Positions 30,026 through 39,628 of a stretch of DNA of 64,000 nt are shown here, piece after piece. Under the pieces are notes generated by a model. It was not told where the DNA came from. It did not search any database and saw nothing but the letters and a program-made list of their open reading frames with translations. The DNA comes from Rossellomorea aquimaris (GTDB lineage Bacteria > Bacillota > Bacilli > Bacillales > Bacillaceae_B): contig NZ_CP141595.1 of the NCBI RefSeq assembly GCF_035590735.1, positions 1,583,001 through 1,647,000 on the forward strand. Reading direction: 5' to 3'. Position numbers and translations under genes: made by a program. Every line of letters begins with the position of its first letter. Position 1 is the first letter of the stretch.

Positions 30026-30667
30026 ATGAATCACTGGGAACAATTTTTAGCTCCCTACAAGCAAGCGGTTGACGAATTGAAGATTAAGCTTAAAGGGATG
30101 AGGGGAGAATATGAGCTTCATAACACACATTCTCCCATTGAATTTGTGACTGGAAGAGTAAAGCCAATCGCGAGTATTCTTGATAAAGCAAATCAAAAAG
30201 GGATCAAGCTATCGAATATTGAAACAGAAATGCAAGATATCGCCGGACTCAGGATGATGTGTCAATTCGTGGAGGATATTCATGTGGTAGTGGAAAAGCT
30301 TCGTGGGCGGAATGACTTTACTATTATAGAAGAAAGAGATTACGTGACCCATAAGAAACAAAGCGGGTACCGTTCCTATCATATTGTCATAGACTATCCG
30401 GTACAAACGATTCACGGAGAAAAAAACATTCTGGTAGAAATCCAAATCCGGACACTTTCGATGAATTTTTGGGCTACGATAGAGCATTCTTTGAATTATA
30501 AGTACAGTGGACAGATTCCCGAGCAAGTTCGTCTCCGCATTCAAAGCGCTGCTGAAGCAGCATTCAGACTGGATGAAGAAATGAGCTTGATCCGTGAAGA
30601 AATTCAGGAAGCCCAAGTCATATTTACAAACAAAAAGGAAAAGGATCAACGGGGGAAAAGCTCTTAA
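30026..30667 (+). CDS. sasB: Small (p)ppGpp synthetase SasB (YjbM / RelQ)
   Basis: A 213-residue small alarmone synthetase that transfers pyrophosphate from ATP to GDP or GTP. It has only the synthetase domain: SPIEFVTGRVKPIASILDKA, DIAGLRMMCQF (metal-binding Asp), SGYRSYHIVID and VEIQIRTLSMNFWATIEHSLNYKY. Start ATG 30026 follows GAGGTGAGGAG; a GTG at 30017 is within that site. It is in line with yjbL, nadK and yjbO, linking alarmone and NADP supply. Confidence 0.95.
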   Translation: MNHWEQFLAPYKQAVDELKIKLKGMRGEYELHNTHSPIEFVTGRVKPIASILDKANQKGIKLSNIETEMQDIAGLRMMCQFVEDIHVVVEKLRGRNDFTIIEERDYVTHKKQSGYRSYHIVIDYPVQTIHGEKNILVEIQIRTLSMNFWATIEHSLNYKYSGQIPEQVRLRIQSAAEAAFRLDEEMSLIREEIQEAQVIFTNKKEKDQRGKSS

Positions 30668-30700
30668 CCAAATCAGCAGTGACTTGAAGGGGGTACACGA

Positions 30701-31498
30701 ATGAAGTTCGCGATAACATCAAAAGGTGATTCGAAGTCCAATACATTAATGCACAAAATGAGGACCTATCTCCAAGATTTTAATTTAACCTATGATGATG
30801 ATCAACCGGATATCGTCATATCGGTTGGAGGAGATGGTACGCTGCTTTATGCATTTCATCGCTACAGATCCCGGTTAGATAAGACAGCATTTGTAGGTGT
30901 ACATACAGGACATCTCGGCTTTTATGCCGATTGGGTGCCGGAAGAGATCGAGAAGCTCGTGATCGCTATAGCGAAGACACCTTATCAAATTATCGAATAC
31001 CCATTATTGGAAACGATCATCCGCTACCAGCATGGGGGGAAAGAAACCCGTTACTTAGCGTTAAACGAATCGACGGTCAAAAGCGTGGAAGGAACCCTGG
31101 TCATGGACGTGGAAATCAGGGGCCAGCATTTTGAACGATTTAGGGGAGATGGACTCTGCTTATCGACTCCATCAGGTAGTACTGCTTACAATAAAGCGCT
31201 TGGCGGGGCAATCATTCACCCGTCTCTTCCAGCTATTCAATTTGCTGAGATGGCTTCCATCAATAATCGTGTATTTCGTACCATCGGATCACCTTTGATT
31301 TTACCTGCACATCATACATGCATGCTAAAGCCTGTGAATGGACCAGATTTTCTGGTCACCATCGACCATTTATCACTTCTTCATAAAGATGTGAAGAGCA
31401 TTCAATATCGTGTCGCTGATGAGAAAATCCGTTTTGCCCGCTTTCGTCCGTTTCCGTTCTGGAAGAGGGTGCATGATTCCTTTGTGGCGGATGAATGA
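30701..31498 (+). CDS. nadK: NAD kinase
   Basis: A 265-residue cytosolic enzyme making NADP from NAD (B. subtilis ppnK/yjbN/nadF). Motifs: GGDGT as [13 protein letters not shown], the substrate-binding LNE in YLALNESTV, and [23 protein letters not shown] lies before the ATG. It is 33 bases downstream of sasB and 22 bases before yjbO, so probably one operon. Confidence 0.95.
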   Translation: MKFAITSKGDSKSNTLMHKMRTYLQDFNLTYDDDQPDIVISVGGDGTLLYAFHRYRSRLDKTAFVGVHTGHLGFYADWVPEEIEKLVIAIAKTPYQIIEYPLLETIIRYQHGGKETRYLALNESTVKSVEGTLVMDVEIRGQHFERFRGDGLCLSTPSGSTAYNKALGGAIIHPSLPAIQFAEMASINNRVFRTIGSPLILPAHHTCMLKPVNGPDFLVTIDHLSLLHKDVKSIQYRVADEKIRFARFRPFPFWKRVHDSFVADE

Positions 31499-31520
31499 CT
31501 TAAGGTTTAGGAAGTGTACG

Positions 31521-32414
31521 ATGAAATTTTATACATTGAAATGGGTTATCCCTTCTTCCTATGACGGGAAACTGATGAGAGAGTTTCTGATCGATCAGCA
31601 GATCTCAAAGCGCACACTGACTGCTGTGAAGTTTGATGGAGGGACTATAACCGTTAATGGAAAAGAAGAAAATGTCCGATATCACCTTATAGAAGGGGAT
31701 ATTCTTGAGATGAGATTCCCTGAAGAAAAAGGGAGTGACTCATTAGTTGCTGAAGAGATTCCGTTGTCAATCATATATGAGGATGGGGATGTTCTCGTAG
31801 TAGATAAGCCATGGGGTATGAAATCCATTCCGACTAAGAATGAGCCGACAGGAAGTCTCGCCAATGCCATAGCCGGTTATTATGAGAGGGTGGGTATTTG
31901 TTCAACGGTTCATATCGTTACTCGATTAGATAAGGATACATCGGGGCTTGTTCTAATAGCAAAACACCGCCACGTTCATCATTTATTCAGCCTACAGCAG
32001 AAGGGGCGGGAAATTAAGAGAACGTATGAAGCATTTGCAGAAGGTGGGTTGGACTCGGACATTGGTACGATCGAAGAGCCTATCGGCCGGAAACCGGAAA
32101 GTATCATTGAAAGAGAAGTGCGGCAGGATGGCCGGTATGCCCTGACACACTATAGAGTGAAAAAGCGGTTCCAGGGTTTCGCTCATATTGAATTGAGATT
32201 GGAAACTGGGAGAACCCACCAAATCAGGGTTCACATGTCATTTATCGGTCACCCACTTGCAGGAGATGATTTGTATGGAGGCAGTGTGGCGTTGATAAGA
32301 AGACAGGCATTGCATTGTAAGAATCTGTCTTTTTTTCATCCTGTTAAAAAAGAATGGGTGCATTTGGAGTCTGTGATGCCTCTGGATATGCGGATTTTAC
32401 TTGAAAGACAATGA
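31521..32414 (+). CDS. yjbO: RluD-type pseudouridine synthase (YjbO)
   Basis: The frame is open from 31410 but that part overlaps nadK; ATG 31521 behind AGGAAGTG gives the normal 297-residue protein starting MKFYTLKWVI. It has an S4-like N-terminal region (SKRTLTAVKFDGGTITVNGKEENV) and a catalytic domain with the Asp in TRLDKDTSGLVL. The C-terminal RTHQIRVHMSFIGHPLAGDDLYGG is typical. It modifies uridine in structured RNA, probably rRNA; the exact site is unknown. Confidence 0.9.
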   Translation: MKFYTLKWVIPSSYDGKLMREFLIDQQISKRTLTAVKFDGGTITVNGKEENVRYHLIEGDILEMRFPEEKGSDSLVAEEIPLSIIYEDGDVLVVDKPWGMKSIPTKNEPTGSLANAIAGYYERVGICSTVHIVTRLDKDTSGLVLIAKHRHVHHLFSLQQKGREIKRTYEAFAEGGLDSDIGTIEEPIGRKPESIIEREVRQDGRYALTHYRVKKRFQGFAHIELRLETGRTHQIRVHMSFIGHPLAGDDLYGGSVALIRRQALHCKNLSFFHPVKKEWVHLESVMPLDMRILLERQ

Positions 32415-32461
32415 AAAAAAGAGATTCTTTTCGGTTGAACTGAAAAGAATCTCTTTTTTTG
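32413..32461. terminator. Bidirectional terminator, yjbO / prpE
   Basis: AAAAAGAGATTCTTTTC / GAAAAGAATCTCTTTTT hairpin with T-run on both strands. Confidence 0.9.
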
Positions 32462-32502
32462 TGTGGAGGGGGAACAAGCATAACCACCAGCACTACCACA
32501 CC

Positions 32503-33240
32503 TCATTCAAACTCCCGAAACTTCTCCTCCACAAAAGGCATGCTCGACCCCACACTAACCACTTCGATCTCAGGGTATCTTAAAGCAGTCAACTTCCCGC
32601 CAAACACAGCTCCTGTATCAATATTGCAAGTCTTATTAACGATTCTGGCATCTTTTACCGGGGTGTGGCCATAAACGATCCAAGCGTCCCCTTTATAATC
32701 CGAAGCCCAATCTTTTCTGACCGGCGTACCGTCTTCATTCTTCTCACCTGTGATGTCACCGTACAGAACAAATGTTTTTACCTTATTACTCTGCTTTCCG
32801 ATCAGTTCTTCTTTTAAACCGGCGTGGGCAATGATTAGCTTTCCATCATCCAACATGTGATATAAAGGGGACTGTTCATACAAGGAGAGAAACATATCCC
32901 GGTAACGGTCTCTTTCATGCCGGGGAAGGGCACTCAGTTCCGCTACTGTCGTTTCAAGCCCGTGCAGGATCTTCACATTATTCCCAAGGAAGTAGCGATA
33001 GAGTTTATTACAATGGTTTCCAGGGACATAGTAAAGAGAACTCTTTTCAAACAAATTAAAGACCGTTGAAATGGTCTGAAGCGAGTGATGACCACGGTCA
33101 GTTAAATCCCCTACAAAGCCGAGCAACCTTCCATGTGGATGGACGGGGAGACCGGATGCCCAATCGTAGCCTAACTTTTTGGTTAATTCTTTGAACTCTT
33201 TATAACATCCATGAATGTCTCCGACTATATCTATTTTCAT
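32503..33240 (-). CDS. prpE: Bis(5'-nucleosyl)-tetraphosphatase PrpE
   Basis: A PPP-family metallophosphatase that removes Ap4A-type nucleotides and has phosphatase activity. The start at 33240 gives [15 protein letters not shown]. Motifs: GDIHG, GDLTDRG (for GDxxDRG), GNHCNKL and HAGL, in order. It is 245 residues. B. subtilis prpE (yjbP) has the same neighbours and is linked to spore germination. It is convergent with yjbO and divergent from mgtE. Confidence 0.92.
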   Translation of the reverse strand: MKIDIVGDIHGCYKEFKELTKKLGYDWASGLPVHPHGRLLGFVGDLTDRGHHSLQTISTVFNLFEKSSLYYVPGNHCNKLYRYFLGNNVKILHGLETTVAELSALPRHERDRYRDMFLSLYEQSPLYHMLDDGKLIIAHAGLKEELIGKQSNKVKTFVLYGDITGEKNEDGTPVRKDWASDYKGDAWIVYGHTPVKDARIVNKTCNIDTGAVFGGKLTALRYPEIEVVSVGSSMPFVEEKFREFE

Positions 33241-33468
33241 AGAATACCTACTTTCCTGTGGCATTTTTCTTTTCTTTTCGCTTATTTTATGCCATATTAA
33301 TGATTCAGTCTTTCATATCGAGAGGATGTTTATTCATATTTTAATTTACCTTCCGTACATAACCCAAACCATATTAAAGATGGTTATCATTTCATAAGAG
33401 ACATTCGTCTTAAGATTTGCTAGTATTATTACGACTATATACAATTCACGATAAGAAGGAGGGTGTAT

Positions 33469-34869
33469 ATGATGTCTGAAGTAACCCAGGATCAAGCAAA
33501 AGAAAGAGATAAGCAGGAAAAAGAAATGTATGATGAAGACCTTCTCATTAGAGCACTTCAAGAAGAAGATCTGGATTTATTTCGCTCAGAATTCGTCCAT
33601 TTACACTCTTATGACCAAGCAAAGTTTTTTTCGAAAATAGATGAAGCCCTGCGAAGCCGCCTGTATCATTATCTGTCTCCGGAAGAGATGGCGGAGCTTT
33701 TTGAAAGTCTGGATATAGATGAAGAGGATTATCAGGATATACTGGCGGAGATGAATCCTACTTATGCCGCTGAAATGCTATCGAATATGTATGCCGATGA
33801 CGCGGTGGATGTCTTAAATGAACTGGATAAGGACCAGGTAGTTAGTTATTTAACGATCATGGATGATGAATCAGCTAAAGAAATTAAAGAATTATTGCAT
33901 TATGAAGAGTATACAGCCGGTAGTATCATGACTACTGAGTTTGTCGCCATATCCAAAAATCAGACCGTCCGATCGGCCATGTATATATTAAAAAATGAAG
34001 CCCCTAATGCTGAAACGATTTACTATATTTATGTAGTGGATGATGATAAAAAGCTCGTCGGGGTCATCTCCCTAAGGGATCTCATCATCAGCCATGATGA
34101 TGTGATGATAGGCGAAATCATGAGTGATCGTGTCATGGCTGTAGGCGTCAGCGAAGATCAGGAGGCAGTCGCGAGACAAATGAAAGATTATGACTTCCTT
34201 GCTTTGCCTGTTGTTGATTTCCAACATCACTTACTGGGGATCATTACCGTAGATGACATTATGGACGTTATGGAAGAAGAAGCATCTGATGACTACTCAA
34301 AGTTAGCTGGTATCGCGGATTTGGATTCCATCGACCGAAGTCCATTTAATGCTGCTAAGAAGCGTCTTCCATGGCTGATTGCATTACTATTTCTAGGAAT
34401 GTTCACTGCAAGCCTTATCGGGAGATTTGAAGACACGTTAGATAAAGTAGCGATTCTTGCCGTGTTTATCCCCTTGATCGCCGGGATGGCAGGTAATACG
34501 GGAACTCAGGCCCTTGCTGTTGCCGTGAGAGGGATTGCGACCGGTGACCTGGAAAAGGAAAACAAAATGTCTCTTGTCATCCGTGAAGCGGGAACCGGAC
34601 TTATAACTGGTACTACATGCGGGGTAGTCGTCAGCATCGTGGTCTATGTATGGAAAGGTGAATTCTTCCTGGGGGTTCTCGTTGGGATCTCCGTGTTGGT
34701 CTCATTATTTGTTGCAACGCTAGCTGGCACATTAGTACCTTTACTTATGCACAAACTAAAAGTGGATCCAGCTGTCGCTTCTGGTCCTTTTATTACGACG
34801 ATAAATGATATTATCAGTATTTTAATTTATTTCGGTTTAGCGACATTGTTCATGAATTATTTAATATAG
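33469..34869 (+). CDS. mgtE: Magnesium transporter MgtE
   Basis: AAGGAGGG leads to ATG 33469 (33472 is also possible). The 466-residue protein has an N-terminal MgtE_N superhelical domain (residues ~40-145 with LSPEEMAELFESLD), two CBS domains (~150-270) and five C-terminal membrane helices with PLIAGMAGNTGTQALAVAVRG, the conserved Mg-pore segment. Cytosolic Mg binding closes the channel. No M-box riboswitch was recognised upstream. yjbQ follows 25 bases later. Confidence 0.93.
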   Translation: MMSEVTQDQAKERDKQEKEMYDEDLLIRALQEEDLDLFRSEFVHLHSYDQAKFFSKIDEALRSRLYHYLSPEEMAELFESLDIDEEDYQDILAEMNPTYAAEMLSNMYADDAVDVLNELDKDQVVSYLTIMDDESAKEIKELLHYEEYTAGSIMTTEFVAISKNQTVRSAMYILKNEAPNAETIYYIYVVDDDKKLVGVISLRDLIISHDDVMIGEIMSDRVMAVGVSEDQEAVARQMKDYDFLALPVVDFQHHLLGIITVDDIMDVMEEEASDDYSKLAGIADLDSIDRSPFNAAKKRLPWLIALLFLGMFTASLIGRFEDTLDKVAILAVFIPLIAGMAGNTGTQALAVAVRGIATGDLEKENKMSLVIREAGTGLITGTTCGVVVSIVVYVWKGEFFLGVLVGISVLVSLFVATLAGTLVPLLMHKLKVDPAVASGPFITTINDIISILIYFGLATLFMNYLI

Positions 34870-34894
34870 AGAGAAGAGAGAGGGGGAGGATTAG

Positions 34895-36757
34895 ATGGAA
34901 CAGCATGCGTCCGTTACATCGTTAGTTATTGTCATTCTTGTAGCTTTTTTAACTCCCATATTGCTGCATAAATTCAAACTCAATTTTATCCCTGTAGTCA
35001 TCGCAGAAATCATTATGGGATTAATAATAGGTAAGAGCGGATTTGATATCGTTCACCAGGACATGTGGTTGGAAACACTGTCTACACTTGGATTTATTTT
35101 CCTCATGTTCTTAAGTGGACTGGAAATTGATTTCACTGCTTTTTCAGGAGGAAAGAAGAAAAAGGAACGGTTACCGAATGGGAAAGAAGAACCGAACCGT
35201 CTGAAGGTAGCGACTATTATTTTCATCGGGATATTCTTTGTTTCACTTGGCCTGTCTTACCTGTTCGTCTTATTCGGGCTCATTGATAATGCATTCTTAA
35301 TGACCCTTATTATTTCCACCATTTCACTTGGTGTTGTGGTTCCTACACTTAAGGAAGCACATATCATGAAAAGCGCCATCGGGCAGATCATCCTGCTTGT
35401 GGCGGTTATTGCAGACCTTGTGACGATGATTTTACTGGCCGTATTCGTATCACTTTACGGTGAAGGTCATGGAAACATGTGGCTTCTCCTGATCCTGTTC
35501 GGTGTTGGAGTACTCTTATACTTCCTGGCAAAGAGATTGAAGAACAATTCCTTCATCAAGAGCCTGTCGACAGGTACCGTTCAAATCGGCACACGAGCGG
35601 TCTTTACATTGATCATTCTCCTTGTAGCTGTATCTGAAACCGTTGGTGCTGAAAACATTCTAGGTGCATTCCTTGCAGGTGTACTGGTATCATTATTGGC
35701 ACCAAATCAGGAAATGGTTCATAAGCTTGATTCCTTTGGCTATGGATTCTTAATCCCGATTTTCTTCGTGATGGTAGGAGTTGAATTGGATCTGGGATCA
35801 CTGCTTAGCGATAAAAAGATGCTTCTGTTGATTCCATTACTTCTGCTTGCTTTCCTAGTTTCGAAAATCATCCCCGTTTACTTATTAAAGTATTGGTATG
35901 ATACGAAAACAACGATTGCATCAGCATTTTTACTTACATCAACGTTATCACTTGTCATTGCAGCTGCGAAAATCGCTGAGAGAATGGAAATCATCACAGC
36001 ACAGATGAGTGGTACGCTCATATTAGTAGCCGTGATCACGTGTATCATTACGCCAATATTCTTCAAAAAGCTTTTCCCGAGGGAAAGCGCAAAGGAGAAA
36101 AAGCTCAAGATTACATTCCTGGGAGCGAATCAGCTTACGATGCCGGTTTCAAGGGAACTTCATTCATCCCTTTATGAACCCGTCTTGTATCATACAAAAC
36201 AAGATAAGTCTGATCGTAATATTGCTGATTCGTTGTTTACCATCAATGAAATTGATAATTACGAGTTAGTCACGCTCGAAGAGAACAATATCTTTGACTC
36301 GGACATCATTGTGATCTCGACCGGTGATGAAGAAATCAATGCAACACTTGCCGTTACCGCTAAAGAATATGGCGTGAATCGTGTCATTGTAAGGGTTGAG
36401 AGTCCTGACTTACATGAGACACTGCGAGAACAGGACATTGAAGTATATTCCGTGTTCCTGTCAACGAAAGCCTTACTGCGTGCACTCATTGAGTCACCGT
36501 CTGTCATGAATATCCTTACGAACCAAGAAACATCGCTTTATGAGATTCGCATGCTGAACAGTCAATTTGAAGGCATGACCCTTCGAAAATTTCCTTTTAC
36601 AGGAGATGTTATCTTTGTTCGGATCTTTAGAGGAAAAGATTCCATTGTTCCACACGGAGATACAGAACTCCACATGAACGACCGCTTGATCGTCACCGGT
36701 TCAAAAGAATATGTAGATGAACTAAAACGCGAACTTGAATTCTGTGAGTATTGCTAA
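34895..36757 (+). CDS. yjbQ: Cation:proton antiporter with RCK domain (YjbQ, CPA2 family)
   Basis: 620 residues. About twelve membrane helices to residue ~385 (FIFLMFLSGLEIDF, VIADLVTMILLAVF, FLIPIFFVMVGVELDL are CPA2 hallmarks), then a TrkA-N-like domain (~395-520) and a TrkA-C domain (FEGMTLRKFPF..VIFVRIFRG..HMNDRLIVTGS). K+ or Na+ exchange is likely but the ion cannot be read from sequence. GGGGGAGG precedes the ATG. It is close behind mgtE, so co-transcription is possible. Confidence 0.9.
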   Translation: MEQHASVTSLVIVILVAFLTPILLHKFKLNFIPVVIAEIIMGLIIGKSGFDIVHQDMWLETLSTLGFIFLMFLSGLEIDFTAFSGGKKKKERLPNGKEEPNRLKVATIIFIGIFFVSLGLSYLFVLFGLIDNAFLMTLIISTISLGVVVPTLKEAHIMKSAIGQIILLVAVIADLVTMILLAVFVSLYGEGHGNMWLLLILFGVGVLLYFLAKRLKNNSFIKSLSTGTVQIGTRAVFTLIILLVAVSETVGAENILGAFLAGVLVSLLAPNQEMVHKLDSFGYGFLIPIFFVMVGVELDLGSLLSDKKMLLLIPLLLLAFLVSKIIPVYLLKYWYDTKTTIASAFLLTSTLSLVIAAAKIAERMEIITAQMSGTLILVAVITCIITPIFFKKLFPRESAKEKKLKITFLGANQLTMPVSRELHSSLYEPVLYHTKQDKSDRNIADSLFTINEIDNYELVTLEENNIFDSDIIVISTGDEEINATLAVTAKEYGVNRVIVRVESPDLHETLREQDIEVYSVFLSTKALLRALIESPSVMNILTNQETSLYEIRMLNSQFEGMTLRKFPFTGDVIFVRIFRGKDSIVPHGDTELHMNDRLIVTGSKEYVDELKRELEFCEYC

Positions 36758-36767
36758 GAACTAATCA

Positions 36768-36801
36768 ACTTCCCAAGAAATTATTCTTGGGAAGTTTTAT
36801 T
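36768..36801 (+). terminator. Terminator after yjbQ
   Basis: AACTTCCCAAGAA / TTCTTGGGAAGTT hairpin followed by TTATTTT. Confidence 0.9.
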
Positions 36802-36849
36802 TTGGCTCTTTTCGTATAGTTTGTTGCTATTGTAGAGGGGAAGTAATAG

Positions 36850-37101
36850 TTGCTTTCCGCTCCAGGATGCTCGCTTTCCGCGGGGCTGGCGGTGAGCCTC
36901 CTCGGCTGCGCCTCCGGGGTCTCACCTGTCCAGCTACGGGGCTTAGGGGCTCGAGGTCATAAGCCAAGTCTGCCAAAAAGGCAAAGAGCGCCTTTCCAGC
37001 AGACTCGTCTTATGCTTGTCGCCCCTAGGCAAAGCCCCTCCGCTTTTCGTACTGTCCAGCTATTCCCGCAGGAGTCGAGCATCCTGCAGCGAGAATCAAC
37101 T
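36850..37101 (+). repeat. Repeat family A, copy 2, carrying a nested insertion
   Basis: Same architecture as the copy at 3880: CTTTCCGCGGGG, GTGAGCCTCCTCGGC, GGGGTCTCAC, and CCCGCAGGAGTCGAGC at the end. It is longer because repeat C (36937-37062) is inserted inside its 3' arm. An open frame running through it on the plus strand is not considered coding. Confidence 0.75.
36937..37062 (+). repeat. Repeat family C nested in repeat A
   Basis: 126 bp bounded by an 11-bp direct repeat CTGTCCAGCTA (36926-36936 and 37052-37062). Its ends are inverted: GGGGCTTAGGGGC against GCCCCTAGG and AAGCCCC; GTCATAAGCC pairs roughly with CTTATGCTTGTC, and AGTCTGC with GCAGACT. No coding content. Confidence 0.7.
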
Positions 37102-37245
37102 TTCTGAGCATGTATCCTTAATGGGGAATAATAACAATAAGAATTTTAGCAAACAATCTCATTTTAAGGTAAGTAGAGATTGACTTTCCTTTTAAGAAAG
37201 AAGAAATATTTTTTCTTGTTACCTTGTTTTCTTGCACACCTTGAA

Positions 37246-37412
37246 GCTCTGTCATGAAAATTCTGTTAAAGATGGTGAGGGGAATTGCTTAGACTCCGGC
37301 GGATTTTGGGCGTGGCGAGACCCCGTTCGGCTAAGCTGAGGAGGCTCGGCCGAACGCTAGCTGCAAGCGAAGCGGTTCCCCTCACCATCCAGCACACACT
37401 GGTTGACAGAGC
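37246..37412 (+). repeat. Palindromic element family B, copy 2 (167 bp)
   Basis: Ends GCTCTGTCA (37246-37254) and TGACAGAGC (37404-37412), a perfect 9-bp inverted repeat. The interior is nearly identical to the copy at 4206-4372 and has exactly the same length and orientation. Confidence 0.82.
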
Positions 37413-37531
37413 CCTGGCAGAATCTATGGTAGAAAACAACAATCTTTGCGAAAAGAGACTATTTTTTAGAGGAGTTTACACTCTTACCACTAATATCTAA
37501 TAAGAGAGAAATACTAAAGGGAGGAATGAAA

Positions 37532-38017
37532 ATGTGGGAATCAAAAGTAATTGAAATCAGAGATAGGCTGAAAGGAAGCTTCATGGAGGTAACTGTTGAG
37601 AAGCTGAATGAAAAGCCTTCGCCAGAGGAATGGAGCATAGCTCAAATTGTTCTCCATCTGGCTGGAGCTGAAAAAAGATTTTTAACATTGGCACTCGAGT
37701 CAGCAGAGAATCAATCAGGAACATGTGAAAATAGAGCTGATTTATCCGTATTTGATGATTCTTCTAAGAAATTGAAGGCACCAATCGAACCAACCTCTCA
37801 GTTTCAAAAAAAGGAAGATTTAATTCTAGCCTTAGATGAATCCCGGTCATTCACTACACGTTTCCTGGAATTATACACAGAAGATGGTTTGAAAAGTCGA
37901 TCCATGAACCATCATCGATTTGGAGATATGCCCATTTGGCAAGTGTTAGAGCTTCTCGGTAAACATGAACAAAGGCATTTAGTTCAAATCGAAGAAGTTA
38001 AAAGGCGAATCCTGTAG
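37532..38017 (+). CDS. DinB/YfiT-like putative metal-dependent protein
   Basis: ATG 37532 is chosen with GGGAGGA seven bases upstream. It encodes 161 residues, all-alpha. DinB-type histidines are seen in IVLHLAGAEKRF and in the C-terminal GKHEQRHLVQIEEVKRRI, the expected HxxxH-like pair for a metal site. The family includes thiol-dependent transferases and damage-induced proteins; the substrate here is unknown. It lies between the repeat block and fabI and is not part of the usual yjbQ-fabI neighbourhood in B. subtilis. Confidence 0.78.
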   Translation: MWESKVIEIRDRLKGSFMEVTVEKLNEKPSPEEWSIAQIVLHLAGAEKRFLTLALESAENQSGTCENRADLSVFDDSSKKLKAPIEPTSQFQKKEDLILALDESRSFTTRFLELYTEDGLKSRSMNHHRFGDMPIWQVLELLGKHEQRHLVQIEEVKRRIL

Positions 38018-38054
38018 GAATTCTTCTTTTCTTTTGTGGTGTATTACTGTAGAA

Positions 38055-38071
38055 TTAGTATCAGGTACTAA
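38055..38071 (+). promoter_or_regulatory. FapR operator upstream of fabI
   Basis: TTAGTATCAGGTACTAA is a nearly perfect 17-bp palindrome matching the FapR consensus, 28 bases before the fabI start. Confidence 0.85.
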
Positions 38072-38098
38072 TAACATGTATAAAATAGGAGGATTACA

Positions 38099-38875
38099 AT
38101 GACTCTTTCATTAAAAGGTAAAACATATGTCGTAATGGGAGTTGCGAATAAACGCAGTATAGCATGGGGAATTGCCCGTTCCTTACATCAATCAGGTGCA
38201 CGTTTGATCTTTACATATGCAGGTGAGCGTTTTGAAAAAGGTGTTAGAGATCTTGCCGAGACTTTGGAAGGTGGAGAAGATTCATTAGTGCTTCCTTGTG
38301 ATGTAACAAGTGATGAAGACATCGAAAAATGCTTTGCAACGATTAAGGAAGAAGCCGGAGTGATTCATGGACTTGCCCACTGTATCGCTTTTGCCAATAA
38401 AGAGGAGCTTGCTGGTGATTACATGAATACAACAAGAGACGGGTTCCTTCTGGCTCATAATATCAGCTCATACTCCTTGACAGCAGTTGCTAAAGTAGCG
38501 AAGGATCTTATGACTGAAGGTGGAAGTATCGTTTCGATGACATACCTTGGTGGAGAGAGAGTGATGCAAAACTACAACGTAATGGGTGTAGCAAAAGCAT
38601 CTCTTGAAGCGAGTGTGAAATATCTTGCCAGCGATCTTGGTAAGCACGGCATTCGTGTGAACGCGATCTCTGCAGGACCGATCCGCACTTTGTCTGCTAA
38701 AGGTGTTGGTGACTTCAACAGCATACTGAAAGAAATCGAAGAGCGTGCTCCGCTCCGCCGCAATACAACACAAGAAGAAGTCGGTGATACGGCTGTATTC
38801 CTATTTAGTGATTATTCAAGAGGGATTACAGGTGAGAACCTGCATGTAGACTCCGGTTATCATGTATTAGGTTAA
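38099..38875 (+). CDS. fabI: Enoyl-ACP reductase FabI
   Basis: An NADH/NADPH-dependent SDR-fold enzyme for the last reduction of fatty acid elongation. It is 258 residues, as in B. subtilis. Seen: the FabI cofactor motif GVANKRSIAWGIARSL and the catalytic Tyr..Lys pair in YNVMGVAKASLE (spacing YxxxxxxK), with AGPIRTLSAKG after it. TAGGAGG precedes the ATG and the FapR operator overlaps the promoter. It acts in the same pathway as fabH-fabF at 5 kb. Confidence 0.95.
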   Translation: MTLSLKGKTYVVMGVANKRSIAWGIARSLHQSGARLIFTYAGERFEKGVRDLAETLEGGEDSLVLPCDVTSDEDIEKCFATIKEEAGVIHGLAHCIAFANKEELAGDYMNTTRDGFLLAHNISSYSLTAVAKVAKDLMTEGGSIVSMTYLGGERVMQNYNVMGVAKASLEASVKYLASDLGKHGIRVNAISAGPIRTLSAKGVGDFNSILKEIEERAPLRRNTTQEEVGDTAVFLFSDYSRGITGENLHVDSGYHVLG

Positions 38876-38881
38876 TAATAT

Positions 38882-38936
38882 TGACATACGGAACCCTGGT
38901 TGCAGAAATTTCATTGTAGCCGGGGTTCTTTTGTTA
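38882..38936 (+). terminator. Terminator after fabI
   Basis: Imperfect hairpin GAACCCTGGTTGCA / TGTAGCCGGGGTTC followed by TTTTG. Confidence 0.7.
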
Positions 38937-39024
38937 TGTAGAGATAGTATTTATCTATAGCTAATAAGAAACTCATAGGCATTTCCTGCATACATATAAA
39001 TGTAGAAGGTAAGGAGGGATAGGA

Positions 39025-39582
39025 TTGAATAGACAGAAAAAGCCACTATTATATATACATCAACCCAGAATGAATGATGTGAAAAGCAGCATGCAGGAAG
39101 TCTATAGAGGGTCGTCAAGTATCGTTCAACCAAAAAAAGAAGAAAGAAACACCCAGCCAATCGAAATGAAAAGGAAAAGCTCTGAGTTATTTGAAGCTAC
39201 TCCATTAGGGAGGTTAAAACAGCCAGAGTATCATACGATTGTAAAAAGAGAAACTCAAGAGGTTCGGCCCATTATAAAAGAGACTCCTAATAGTGAAGAA
39301 CCAAATCAAGGTGAATTAGGGCTGGAACACTCACATGACAGTTACTTTAAACCACTTACTCCATTTAAAGACCTGGATCTGGATGGGAAAATTGAATATA
39401 TGCAACAGAGTATTATGGGGAGAGCTCCATTTCCATGTGCGTTTCAAACAGAAGAAGGGGTGTATCGTGGTGTATTAACCAGTGCAGATGGCGCATCCAT
39501 TGATATTAAGACGTTTCAAGGTGAAGAAATCACTTTAAAAAGGAATTCTATAAAGGCGATCAAAATCATTGGATTGAAATAA
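39025..39582 (+). CDS. cotO: Spore coat protein CotO
   Basis: A TTG start with AGGAGGGA upstream. The 185-residue protein is rich in Lys, Glu and Gln with a disordered N-terminal half, then a conserved C-terminal part (FKPLTPFKDLDLDGKIEYMQQ, RGVLTSADGASIDIKTFQGE). This fits CotO (YjbX), a morphogenetic coat/exosporium protein. The position after fabI and before cotZ is as in B. subtilis. The homologue there is 227 residues, so this one is shorter in the linker. A sigma-K-like CATACATAT lies upstream. Confidence 0.82.
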   Translation: MNRQKKPLLYIHQPRMNDVKSSMQEVYRGSSSIVQPKKEERNTQPIEMKRKSSELFEATPLGRLKQPEYHTIVKRETQEVRPIIKETPNSEEPNQGELGLEHSHDSYFKPLTPFKDLDLDGKIEYMQQSIMGRAPFPCAFQTEEGVYRGVLTSADGASIDIKTFQGEEITLKRNSIKAIKIIGLK

Positions 39583-39584
39583 AA

Positions 39585-39619
39585 GAAGCCAGCCGGAATT
39601 TCCGACTGGCTTTTTATTC
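39585..39619. terminator. Bidirectional terminator, cotO / cotZ
   Basis: AAGCCAGCCGG / CCGACTGGCTT hairpin plus T-run; it also serves the converging cotZ. Confidence 0.85.
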
Positions 39620-39628
39620 TCGTGCTGA

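Noticed and set aside
33265..33460. Possible M-box magnesium riboswitch upstream of mgtE
   Set aside because: The conserved M-box sequence blocks and a terminator are not visible in these ~200 bases.
36850..37500. Two plus-strand frames of 85 and 71 codons
   Set aside because: They run through repeats A, C and B and change frame relative to the other copies; no ribosome site or protein family.
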